Shown here: positions 21,910 through 29,218 of the stretch, piece after piece
How positions within the stretch are numbered: position 1 is the first letter of the stretch
How the letters are laid out: the number at the start of each line of letters is the position of its first letter
Assembly: GCF_009268105.1 (NCBI RefSeq)
Contig: NZ_VWXM01000003.1
Location: 1 to 49,422 of the forward strand
Direction of reading: 5' to 3'
Length of the DNA stretch: 49,422 nt
From: Candidatus Phytoplasma sacchari
Lineage (GTDB): Bacteria; Bacillota_I; Bacilli_A; Acholeplasmatales; Acholeplasmataceae
Program-made: the position numbers and the translations under genes
The notes under the pieces: generated by a model
Told to the model about the DNA's origin: nothing
Database searches by the model: none
The model's input: the letters and a program-made list of their open reading frames with translations, nothing else

Positions 21910-22643
21910 AAGCAATCTTTGCTTAATATACAAAATTTATTCTTAAATTTCTTTTTATGAAAACAAAATAAAATTATATTTACCTTTATTTTTCAAAAGT
22001 TATTTGTTTTAATTTTGATATGAAATAATTTGAATTATTATTTTGTATTTTGAATTATTATTTATAAAAATGACAAAAAAATAATTATTATTTTGAGATT
22101 ATAATATTTAATAAAAAAATAAAAAAATTACTTATTTTAATTCTATTAAAATTTATTAATTTTCCTTAAAAAAAACAAACTTTTTTTTCTAAAAACAAAA
22201 AAATTTTTTAAAATTATTTATAAATACAATAGAAAATAGTTATATTTTGGATTTTTTAGTTTAATCAATAAACTACTATTAGAAAAATTTCAAATAAAAA
22301 AAATTAAATATTAAATAAAATCTATTTATTATTATTATTTATTTTATCTTATTATTAAAAATAAAATTAAAATTATTTAAAAAAATTTAATGAAAAAAAG
22401 AAAAAAGGTTTGATTTTTAATTTCTAATTAAAATTCAAAACCTCATTAAAAGATATATATATTGAAAATAAAAAATTACAAATTTGAAATAATTTTTCTT
22501 AATTTAAAAATTTTATAATTAAAAATTTTTAAAACTTAAATTTTAAAAAAATCAGAAGACAAAAGAAAAAATTAATATATCAATTTTATTATTGAGTAAA
22601 TATTTTTTAAAATAAATATTTTAAAAATAAAAATTATGATAGA
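21910..22643. other. Gene-free AT-rich region
   Basis: No gene is seen on either strand. It holds a weak 6-bp hairpin directly after the DUF2130 stop (21910-21924), a 7-bp inverted repeat (22257-22275) and the terminator of the effector-like gene (22388-22442). Stop codons are dense in all frames. Confidence 0.6.
22388..22442 (-). terminator. Rho-independent terminator of the effector-like gene
   Basis: On the minus strand GGTTTTGAATTTTAATT (22442 downward) pairs with AATTAAAAATCAAACC, about 16 bp with a small bulge and a very short loop, followed by TTTTTTCTTTTTTT. It is 200 nt past the stop of the gene ending at 22644. It is one of the strongest terminator-like structures in the window. 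Confidence 0.75.
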
Positions 22644-23141
22644 TCATTTTTTATTTTGATTAAATTTTTCATTACAAGAATCACTGAATTTCACTTTTTT
22701 AGTAGATTCTCCTTCTAAAATTGTTAATTTTCTTTTAAAATTTGAAGAACCAACCGTTAACGAATGAATAGATGAATTTTGTTGTTGATTATCAAAATTT
22801 TTTTTAGGAAGGGAAAATTCAAAATCTTGCGGAAGAAATGGAACAAATTGAGATTGAGGTGGTTGAAAAGGACTTAATGAATTTCTTCTAGTATTAATAT
22901 CATTACTCATATCTCTCAAATTTTTGACTGATCTCAAAAGTTCCTGAAATTCTCCAAATTGTTGTTTCTCCTCGTCATCACTAATAATATCTTCTGTTTC
23001 TTTTTCTTTATTATCTTGAATATTGCTTTTGCTACTTTTCATAGCAAATATATAATCATTTTTCATAATAAAAGCAAAAATAATAATTAAAAATAAATAT
23101 TTTAAAAAATTTAATAATTTAATATTATTTTTTAATATCAT
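22644..23141 (-). CDS. Candidate secreted effector: signal peptide, acidic/proline-rich body, bipartite NLS-like motif
   Basis: No family is recognised. With the ATG at 23139-23141 the protein has 165 aa. A Sec-type signal peptide covers about residues 1-33 (Lys/Asn n-region, hydrophobic core YLFLIIIFAF, likely cut after DYIFA). The mature ~132 aa is hydrophilic: an acidic stretch (ETEDIISDDEE), an RRNSLSP element, a Pro/Gln/Phe-rich segment (SPFQPPQSQFVPFLP) and near the end KRKLTILEGESTKKVK (136-151), which fits a bipartite nuclear localisation signal. There is no other membrane segment. The frame extends to a TTG at 23171, but that would place the AAGGAG ribosome-binding site inside the coding region, so the ATG is chosen (13-nt spacing). 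Own promoter and terminator. Phytoplasma effectors are typically small, signal-peptide-bearing, stand-alone genes, so this is a strong candidate by form. Confidence 0.8.
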   Translation of the reverse strand: MILKNNIKLLNFLKYLFLIIIFAFIMKNDYIFAMKSSKSNIQDNKEKETEDIISDDEEKQQFGEFQELLRSVKNLRDMSNDINTRRNSLSPFQPPQSQFVPFLPQDFEFSLPKKNFDNQQQNSSIHSLTVGSSNFKRKLTILEGESTKKVKFSDSCNEKFNQNKK

Positions 23142-23226
23142 TAAAATTATAATACTCCTTAATATTTTCAAATTCTCAAAAATAAATTCTTAACTTTAAA
23201 TTTTATTTAATAATAAACTATGATAA

Positions 23227-23254
23227 ATTATACAAATTTTTAAAATAATATCAA
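23227..23254 (-). promoter_or_regulatory. Promoter of the effector-like gene
   Basis: Minus strand: -35 TTGATA (23249-23254; 5 of 6 consensus matches), 16-nt spacer, -10 TATAAT (23227-23232), about 85 nt upstream of the ATG. One of the better two-box sigma-70 promoters in the window. Confidence 0.6.
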
Positions 23255-23684
23255 TTTTTAAATTATTAATAATTAATTAATATAGATATTAATATTTAAT
23301 AATTATAAATTTATAAAAATTAAATTTTCATCATTTTAATTTTTAAAAACGTATTTTTTGTTAACTTAAAAATAAATTTTTTTATAAAATTTTCTTATAA
23401 ATTCTATTAAAAAAGAATAATTTTATCCAAATAAAATAAAAAATTATTAGAATTTTAGAAACTCTTATTTTTTTAAAACTCAATTTTTCTAAAAAAATAA
23501 ACAAAAAAAATATTTTAATGTAGTGTTAATAATCTTTGAATTTTTAAAAAAAATTAATGAAAAGATCATATTTATAATATTAAATTAATTTTTACTAATC
23601 TTTAAAATTAATAAATTCTATTTATTTCTTTTTTCATAAAATAAATCAATATAACACTGCAAACTTAAATAATAGGGATAAATA
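23255..23684. other. Gene-free AT-rich region upstream of the effector-like gene
   Basis: Beyond the promoter at 23227-23254 I see no gene, RNA or clear repeat on either strand. Confidence 0.5.
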
Positions 23685-23898
23685 ATGAAAATTATTATAC
23701 AACAAGAAAGTTCTTCTTCATCTAAATTAAGATTACATCCCCAAATCATAAAAAAATAATTTAAGATCATTTAAACAATATTATTCAGGAAAATCAACAA
23801 TAAAAATTTATATTATGATTTTTTAAAAAAAATTAAAAATATAATATGAAATAAAATTTTAAGTATTAATTCTTTAGAAAAATTAAAAGACAACACAA
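23685..23898 (+). pseudogene. Decayed, frameshifted gene remnant (unknown family)
   Basis: An ATG preceded by AGGGA at about 8 nt opens a 24-codon frame (MKIIIQQESSSSSKLRLHPQ..., stop 23757-23759). At a run of seven A (23750-23756) a +1 shift continues the coding-like sequence (NNLRSFKQYYSGKSTIK), a further shift gives NLYYDFLKKIKNII, and after an in-frame TGA comes NKILSINSLEKLKDNTKS, ending at a second TGA. The good ribosome-binding site and continuous amino-acid-like text across frames suggest one small protein gene broken by indels in homopolymers. The family is not recognised; a 24-aa peptide or chance remain possible. Confidence 0.45.
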
Positions 23899-23901
23899 AA
23901 A

Positions 23902-23946
23902 GCTGAAAATTGTTTTATTTGTTTTTAACCAAATAAACAATTCAGC
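23902..23946 (-). terminator. Strong hairpin terminator, possibly bidirectional
   Basis: GCTGAAAATTGTTTTATTTG and CAAATAAACAATTCAGC form a long stem of about 17 bp with small bulges and a loop of about 8 nt. Read on the minus strand it is followed by TTTTTGTG and lies about 107 nt past the stop of the membrane-protein gene at 24053, which it probably terminates together with rpmB. On the plus strand it directly follows the decayed gene remnant and could once have served it. Confidence 0.7.
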
Positions 23947-24052
23947 CTTTAATTATAACTTTGATATAATTTAATTATTAATTATTAAAATTAATTATTA
24001 AAAAATAATAAGAAGCATTTTTAAATAAAAAATAAAATTTAAAAAATAAAAT

Positions 24053-24796
24053 CTATAATATTTTTTTTCTTTTATTATTTAAAACAATATATTCTTTTAT
24101 TTTAATTAAAACAAAAGAAATTAAATATATAATGAATGAAATAAATAAACAGTTTATAAATACTCCTAACCAATTTTTAGGTTCTTTATTATAAATAAAT
24201 TTTAATAAACATTTTCCTATTTTAGGATTCATAAAACTATAAGGATATTTACAAAAATTTGGATCATATAAACTTATTATAACGAAAATTAAAAAATAAA
24301 AAAGAGGATGAATTAATGAAATATAATTCTTTTTTAAAGATATACTTTTGATATTAGAAAATAAAAAAAATATTAAATAAAAAATAGGAAAATAGACATG
24401 TTCTACAAAATTAATAGTCAAATATTGATAATCTAAATAAAATTTTTTTAAAGAAGAAAATTTATCAATAATAACGTTATATATTATACAACTTAGTAAT
24501 ATATCTACTAAAGCTATAAATGACAAATAATAAAACCATTTTTTATTTACATTTTTTTTGAATAATTTCAAAGTAATTATAAAAAAAACTAAAATTGTGC
24601 TTTGTTTTGAAAAACGAGCTAATAGTTCAATAAAATTCCAATTTTTATTTTCTGTTGATTTAAAAGATAAAAAATCAGGGGTTCCCTTTATTATCAAATA
24701 ATATCTAAAAATATGTATTAATAACATTATCCAAAATAAAAATAGTATTTTTTTTTCATTTATTCGAATTAATTTTTTCTTTTTAAAATAAGTCAA
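24053..24796 (-). CDS. Multi-pass membrane protein, Pr6Pr-like
   Basis: Function unknown. About six hydrophobic segments in 247 aa with a basic N-terminus (KKKKLIRINEKK) and basic C-terminus. The order of motifs resembles Pr6Pr-type membrane proteins: RFSKQSTILVFFIITL in an early helix, NFVEHVYFPIFYLIFF mid-protein, then IHPLFYFLIFVI followed by CKYPYSFMNP. This similarity is recalled rather than computed. The start is TTG (24794-24796) with AAGGA about 12 nt upstream; the in-frame ATG further up is followed at once by TGA. It starts 51 nt after rpmB on the same strand and is likely co-transcribed with it. Confidence 0.6.
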   Translation of the reverse strand: MTYFKKKKLIRINEKKILFLFWIMLLIHIFRYYLIIKGTPDFLSFKSTENKNWNFIELLARFSKQSTILVFFIITLKLFKKNVNKKWFYYLSFIALVDILLSCIIYNVIIDKFSSLKKFYLDYQYLTINFVEHVYFPIFYLIFFLFSNIKSISLKKNYISLIHPLFYFLIFVIISLYDPNFCKYPYSFMNPKIGKCLLKFIYNKEPKNWLGVFINCLFISFIIYLISFVLIKIKEYIVLNNKRKKIL

Positions 24797-24847
24797 ATAT
24801 TATCACATCCTTTTTAATAACAAAAAATTTTAATCTTAAATATAATT

Positions 24848-25036
24848 TTAAATTATCTTTAATTCATTCTTTTTTAATGCACGAGCAGAAATATAAATTT
24901 TACGCATTTTACCTTTATTATCTAAAATACGAATTTTATGTAAATTAGATTTCCATTTTCTTCTAGTAGAATTCATAGCATGACTTCTTTTATTACCGAA
25001 TAAAGTTGTTTTTTTAGTTAAATAACATTTACTCAT
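24848..25036 (-). CDS. rpmB: 50S ribosomal protein L28
   Basis: A 62-aa basic protein with the L28 pattern (GNKRSHAMNSTRRKWKSNL and KIYISARALKK). It lacks the zinc-binding Cys pairs seen in some L28 versions. AAAGG is about 16 nt upstream of the ATG. Divergent from fakA, matching the rpmB/yloU-yloV arrangement of Bacillus with yloU lost. Its promoter is at 25093-25120. Confidence 0.95.
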   Translation of the reverse strand: MSKCYLTKKTTLFGNKRSHAMNSTRRKWKSNLHKIRILDNKGKMRKIYISARALKKNELKII

Positions 25037-25085
25037 ATTTTTTTATATTAAAACCTTTCTTTTTAGAATTTTATTTTGATTTTAA

Positions 25086-25120
25086 TAAGAGTATTATAAC
25101 ATTATTATTAATTTTTTCAA
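25086..25120 (-). promoter_or_regulatory. Promoter of rpmB
   Basis: Minus strand: -35 TTGAAA (25115-25120), 16-nt spacer ending in the extended TG, -10 TATAAT (25093-25098), then ACTCTTA. The 16 nt TGTTATAATACTCTTA (25086-25101) are identical to the element upstream of rpsU. About 57 nt upstream of the rpmB start. Confidence 0.7.
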
Positions 25121-25168
25121 AATAAAGAAATAAAAAAAAATAAAAAAATAAACCAATAATAAAAGAAA

Positions 25169-25195
25169 TTAACATATTAATATATATGTTATAAT
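25169..25195 (+). promoter_or_regulatory. Candidate promoter of fakA
   Basis: TTAACA (25169-25174), a 15-nt spacer and an extended -10 TGTTATAAT (TATAAT at 25190-25195), about 70 nt before the fakA ATG. It diverges from the rpmB promoter within the same 226-nt intergenic region. The spacer is short, so the -35 assignment is tentative. Confidence 0.5.
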
Positions 25196-25262
25196 AAAAT
25201 TACAAAAAAGTTTTTTATTAAAAATTTCAAAAAAATAATTAAATAAAGGATTACATTAGAAA

Positions 25263-26930
25263 ATGATTGATCACAAAAATATAAAAACTATAGATGGAAA
25301 TCTATTTAAAAAAATGTTTATAAATGGAACTTTTAATTTAAAAAATAAATATAAAGAAATAAATAATTTAAATGTTTTTCCTATTCCCGATGGTGATACA
25401 GGAACTAATATGCATATGACAATGATGGAAGGTGTAATCCAATTAAAAAAAAATAAAGACTCATCAATTATAAAAGTAACTAAAATTTTATCAGATGCTT
25501 TATTATTTGGTTCTAAAGGTAATTCAGGTGTTATTTTATCTCAATTCTTTTCTGGCATATATGATAAAATAAAATCTTTTAAAAAGAAAAATATAAGTAT
25601 TTTGGAATTTATAGATGCTTTAGAAAATGGTTATAAAAAAGCTTATAAATCAGTTGTTAAACCAGTAGAAGGCACTATTTTAACAGTTTTAAGAGAATCT
25701 ATAGAAAAAACCATTAAAATAAAAAATAATTTAACAACAATTAAAGAAACTTTACAAAAATTATTAAAATATGCTAAAATTTCTCTTTTAGACACTCCTA
25801 AACTTTTACCTATTTTAAAAAAATCAAATGTAGTAGATAGTGGCGGAGCGGGTTTTGTACTTTTTCTTGAAGGAATGTGTTTATATTTAAATAACCAGTT
25901 ATTAAATAATAATGAAGAAAAAAATGAAATAAAAATTTTAAATTCTATTGATTTTAAAAAAAATGATTTTTTAAATCAAAATCATAAATTAATAATAAAT
26001 ACAAATAAAAAAATTAAATATCGTTATTGTTCTGAATTCATTTTTAAATTAAATAGTAATAAATTTAATTTAATAAAAAAAAAAGAAGAATTAAGTCAAA
26101 AAAATATTGGAGATTCCTTAGTTATAATAAAAAATAAAGATATCTTAAAAATTCATATTCATACAAATGTACCTGGTGATATATTAAATAATTTATTAAA
26201 TTTTGGAAATTTAGTAAAAAGTAAAATAGAAGATATGCAAAAACAAAAAGATTCTATTCACCAAAATAAAAAAAAAGAAAATATTAATGTTATTGCTATA
26301 TTATACGAAAAAAAAATTCAAAAAATTTTTTATGATTTAAAAGTAGATTATCTAATTAAAAAAAAAAATCCTTCTATAAAAGATTTTGAAAAAATTATTA
26401 AAGAAAATGAACTAGATAATATTATAATTTTGCCTAATAATGAAAAAACAATAAAAAAAAGTTTAGAATTATGTAAAAATTATCCACAATTAAATATTAA
26501 AATCATAAAAACTAATAATATAGGGCAAATATATAATGCTCTTTTAGCATACGATCCAAAATTATCCCTAGATATCAATTTAAAAAATATGAATAAAAAT
26601 ATTGAAAAAAACAAAATTGTTAAAATAATAAGCAGAGATATTTTTTTAAAATCAAATAAAAATATTTCAGAAATAAAAAATAATTTTATGGCTATATTTA
26701 AAAATATAGAAAAATATGACGAAAATATATTTAATTTATCTATAAAAATATTAAAAGAAATAATAGATGAAAAAAATAGATTTTTAACTATTTTTTATAA
26801 TAAAAATTTTGAAACAAAAGAAAGTATAAAAAAAATAGAAATTTTTTTGAACCAAAATTATAAAAATATAGAAATAGAAAAAATAGAAACTAAAAATAAA
26901 GAATATTTGTATATTTTTCTTTTAGAATAA
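25263..26930 (+). CDS. fakA: Fatty acid kinase subunit FakA (DhaL/YloV family)
   Basis: ATP-binding subunit of fatty acid kinase, which phosphorylates FakB-bound fatty acids for lipid synthesis. The DhaL-type nucleotide domain is clear: NVFPIPDGDTGTNM (37-50) with the Mg-ligand Asp residues, GSKGNSGVILSQFFSG, and DSGGAGFVLFLEGM (about 197-210). The remaining ~340 residues are the middle and C-terminal domains, Lys/Asn-rich and diverged. Length 555 aa is normal. AAAGGA lies 14 nt upstream of the ATG. No fakB is in the window. PlsY (38.0 kb) uses the acyl-phosphate made in this pathway. A tRNA-Leu gene follows. Confidence 0.85.
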   Translation: MIDHKNIKTIDGNLFKKMFINGTFNLKNKYKEINNLNVFPIPDGDTGTNMHMTMMEGVIQLKKNKDSSIIKVTKILSDALLFGSKGNSGVILSQFFSGIYDKIKSFKKKNISILEFIDALENGYKKAYKSVVKPVEGTILTVLRESIEKTIKIKNNLTTIKETLQKLLKYAKISLLDTPKLLPILKKSNVVDSGGAGFVLFLEGMCLYLNNQLLNNNEEKNEIKILNSIDFKKNDFLNQNHKLIINTNKKIKYRYCSEFIFKLNSNKFNLIKKKEELSQKNIGDSLVIIKNKDILKIHIHTNVPGDILNNLLNFGNLVKSKIEDMQKQKDSIHQNKKKENINVIAILYEKKIQKIFYDLKVDYLIKKKNPSIKDFEKIIKENELDNIIILPNNEKTIKKSLELCKNYPQLNIKIIKTNNIGQIYNALLAYDPKLSLDINLKNMNKNIEKNKIVKIISRDIFLKSNKNISEIKNNFMAIFKNIEKYDENIFNLSIKILKEIIDEKNRFLTIFYNKNFETKESIKKIEIFLNQNYKNIEIEKIETKNKEYLYIFLLE

Positions 26931-27011
26931 ACCAAATAAAAAAATATTTTTCTTAATAATATTTTTTTAATAAATAGATATAAATTACAATTTTATATTT
27001 ATTTTAAATGT

Positions 27012-27099
27012 GTGGGTATGGCGGAATGGTATACGCGCATGTTTGAGGTGCATGTTAGAATTTATTCTATTATGAGTTCGAATCTCATTACCCACACCA
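27012..27099 (+). tRNA. tRNA-Leu (anticodon GAG)
   Basis: Acceptor stem GTGGGTA / TACCCAC, D-arm GCG...CGC, anticodon stem CATGT/GCATG with loop TTGAGGT (anticodon GAG, reading CTC/CTT), a long variable arm (TAGAA-TTTA-TTCTA) typical of class II tRNAs, T-arm GAGTTCGAATCTC, discriminator A and encoded CCA. All fit tRNA-Leu. It lies about 80 nt past fakA and before a terminator, so it may be transcribed with fakA. Confidence 0.96.
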
Positions 27100-27128
27100 C
27101 CAAATTCTATTTTTTTTGTTTCTTGTAT

Positions 27129-27173
27129 AAAAACTATTTTCATATGAAAAATTAATAGTTTTTTATTTTTTTT
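27129..27173 (+). terminator. Rho-independent terminator after fakA and tRNA-Leu
   Basis: AAAAACTATT (27129-27138) pairs with AATAGTTTTT (27154-27163), followed by TATTTTTTTT. Plus-strand orientation, 30 nt past the tRNA. Confidence 0.7.
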
Positions 27174-27205
27174 AAAAAAAACTATTTTTATATGAAAATA
27201 GTTTT
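27171..27205 (-). terminator. Rho-independent terminator of the pot operon
   Basis: AAAACTATTTT and AAAATAGTTTT form a perfect 11-bp stem with a 6-nt loop (27178-27205). On the minus strand it is followed by TTTT and lies 38 nt past the potD stop. Its arms resemble the adjacent plus-strand terminator, so the two form a back-to-back pair between convergent units. Confidence 0.65.
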
Positions 27206-27242
27206 TATATCTAAAATTAAATATTTTTTTTAATAAATATTT

Positions 27243-28415
27243 TTAATTTGAAAATATTTTTTGATGAAAAAAATTTATTTTTGTAAATAAAAAGAATAAT
27301 AAAATAAAAAAACTAAAAATAAATAGATAACTATCTTGTGGTCTAGGATAAGAATAAACATAATTCCAAGAATCATGAATTTGTTTTTTGTGTTCTTCAT
27401 TATATTTATAAAACAAATCATTTTTATCCATTTTTAGATCTAATCGAGAATTAACTTTTTTATTCCAAAATTGTGCATAAGGAGAATCATAACAAGTAAA
27501 AAAAATATTTTGCTCAATATTTTCTTTTTTTAATAAAAAATTTATAAAATCATAAGCTCCTTCTTGATCGCTACCCTTAGGAAGTACAAAACTATCTACC
27601 CAAACATTACTACCATTTAAGTTATTACCTTCCTCATTTGAAAAATCATAATACTCTAAATTACTATTTTGTTTCATTAAAAATCTAGCATCTCCCGAAT
27701 ATGTTACAGCAATATCATAACGCTCTTCATTTGTAATTCTCATATAATCTAAAAGTTGATCTGTTACAAAAGATAAATTACTATTTTTTCTTTTTAATTC
27801 TAATAGCCATTCTTTCGATTTTTTTATATCTTCTGTGTTATTACCACTAATATCACCGTTTATTGCTTTAATACCTATAAAAATACCCTCAAAAGAATTA
27901 TTATATAAAGCTATTTTATAAATATTTTTTTGAAATAAACTTCTCCATTGAACAATTTCTTTTTCATTAATTTTATTTTTATTATATAATAATCCTAATT
28001 TTCCCCAAAAATAAGGTATAGATACATTATTTTGTTCAATAGAGTATTTTTGCATTAAATTTTCAAATTCTTTAGTTTGGGATATTGGAGTTTTTATTTT
28101 GTCTGGTTGAATAATTTCTAAATATTGATCCTTTAACTGTTCTATCGCGTATTCACTTAAAATAGCTATATCATACTTATTACCAGCTATAATTTTATTG
28201 ATAGCCAATTCGTTAGAAGAAAAAAAACTTTGTTTAATAACAAAACGCGAAGATTGTTTATTATAATTTTCAATAATAACTGGATCAATATATTCTCCCC
28301 AATTAAAAAATAAAATAACTTTTTTATGATTTAAAAAAAAATTATTGTATTTCAAATAAATACATAAAAACGAAACAATCAAAAAAAATAATAAGAAATA
28401 AATTTTTTTTTTCAT
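27243..28415 (-). CDS. potD: Spermidine/putrescine ABC transporter, substrate-binding protein PotD
   Basis: Extracytoplasmic polyamine-binding protein of PotABCD. After an N-terminal hydrophobic segment (about 4-21) comes the family start VILFFNWGEYIDPVIIENY, and later motifs include YDIAILSEYAIEQL, IPYFWGKLGLLYN and GSNVWVDSFVLPKGSDQEGAYDF split across about 255-285. No proper lipobox Cys is seen. Unusually, the C-terminus has a second hydrophobic segment (SYLFIFSFFILLFFLF, about 361-376) followed by a short charged tail, suggesting two-ended membrane anchoring. Last gene of the pot operon, 5 nt after potC. Confidence 0.9.
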   Translation of the reverse strand: MKKKIYFLLFFLIVSFLCIYLKYNNFFLNHKKVILFFNWGEYIDPVIIENYNKQSSRFVIKQSFFSSNELAINKIIAGNKYDIAILSEYAIEQLKDQYLEIIQPDKIKTPISQTKEFENLMQKYSIEQNNVSIPYFWGKLGLLYNKNKINEKEIVQWRSLFQKNIYKIALYNNSFEGIFIGIKAINGDISGNNTEDIKKSKEWLLELKRKNSNLSFVTDQLLDYMRITNEERYDIAVTYSGDARFLMKQNSNLEYYDFSNEEGNNLNGSNVWVDSFVLPKGSDQEGAYDFINFLLKKENIEQNIFFTCYDSPYAQFWNKKVNSRLDLKMDKNDLFYKYNEEHKKQIHDSWNYVYSYPRPQDSYLFIFSFFILLFFLFTKINFFHQKIFSN

Positions 28416-28420
28416 ATAAA

Positions 28421-29218
28421 CTAATATTTTCTTTTCTTAATTTTCTTATACTCAAAAATAATTTTAATTAAAACGAATAAAATTAAAACTGAAGAAAGAG
28501 CATTAATAGTTGGATTTATAGTTCCTTTTAAACTATAAATATAAGCAGATATATTTTGATAATCAGAACCACCAACAAAATAAGAAATTATAAAATCATC
28601 AAAAGAAAGGGAAAAAACAATACCTGCACTCGTTATCATAACTCCTTTCAATTGAGGTAAAATAACTTTAATTAAAGTTTGAAAAGGAGTAGCACCTAAA
28701 TCATAAGATGCTTCTAAAAAATCCAAATCTAAATTACAACATTTATTATACACAGAAAATAAAACATAAGGTACACTGAAAGAAATATGAGCTAACAACA
28801 TTCTGAAAAAATTATTTTCTAATCTTAAAAAACTAAACAAAACAAATAAAGATAAAGCATTTATAATTTCAGGTATAATCATTGAAAATTGGTTCATATT
28901 TAAAATAACCATACGCCATCTTTTTTTATAATTCATTAAAGATATGGCAGCTAAAGTTCCGATAATAATAGAAAAAAAAGTAGATAAAAAAGCTATACGA
29001 AAAGTAACACTAATAGCAGATATAATAGCTTTATCTTTTAAAATTTTAATATACCATTTAAGACCAAATTTATTAAAATGAATCAAAGAAGAAATTCTTC
29101 CTTCATTTTCATTAAATGAAAAAACTATTAAAGAAATAATTGGTAAATAAATAAAAATTAAAGTAAAAAATAAATAAATAAAATAATAACCTTTTTTCTT
29201 ATTTATCTTTTTTTTCAT
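28421..29218 (-). CDS. potC: Spermidine/putrescine ABC transporter permease PotC
   Basis: Inner-membrane permease with about six transmembrane helices. The ABC-permease EAA loop is EASYDLGATPFQTLIKVILP, followed by SFDDFIISYFVGG typical of PotC. The frame can be opened at TTG 29230, but ATG at 29216-29218 has GGTGA 5 nt upstream and is chosen (265 aa). The start lies inside the 3' end of potB (20-nt overlap), so translation is probably coupled. N-terminus MKKKINKKKG is strongly basic, fitting the positive-inside rule. Confidence 0.92.
   Translation of the reverse strand: MKKKINKKKGYYFIYLFFTLIFIYLPIISLIVFSFNENEGRISSLIHFNKFGLKWYIKILKDKAIISAISVTFRIAFLSTFFSIIIGTLAAISLMNYKKRWRMVILNMNQFSMIIPEIINALSLFVLFSFLRLENNFFRMLLAHISFSVPYVLFSVYNKCCNLDLDFLEASYDLGATPFQTLIKVILPQLKGVMITSAGIVFSLSFDDFIISYFVGGSDYQNISAYIYSLKGTINPTINALSSVLILFVLIKIIFEYKKIKKRKY

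Noticed and set aside
22257..22275. 7-bp inverted repeat TAGTTTA/TAAACTA as an attachment site or operator
   Set aside because: Short, all but two pairs A-T, with no gene nearby that would use it; expected by chance.
23685..23898. Use of TGA as tryptophan (Mycoplasma code) joining the frames here
   Set aside because: rpoD and lon end in TGA at the expected protein ends and Trp is TGG elsewhere, so TGA is a stop; the broken frames are better explained by decay.
26480..26488. Perfect DnaA box TTATCCACA inside fakA, and TGTGCATAA at 27472-27480 inside potD
   Set aside because: Isolated matches within coding sequence; a 9-mer of this composition is expected by chance in AT-rich DNA.
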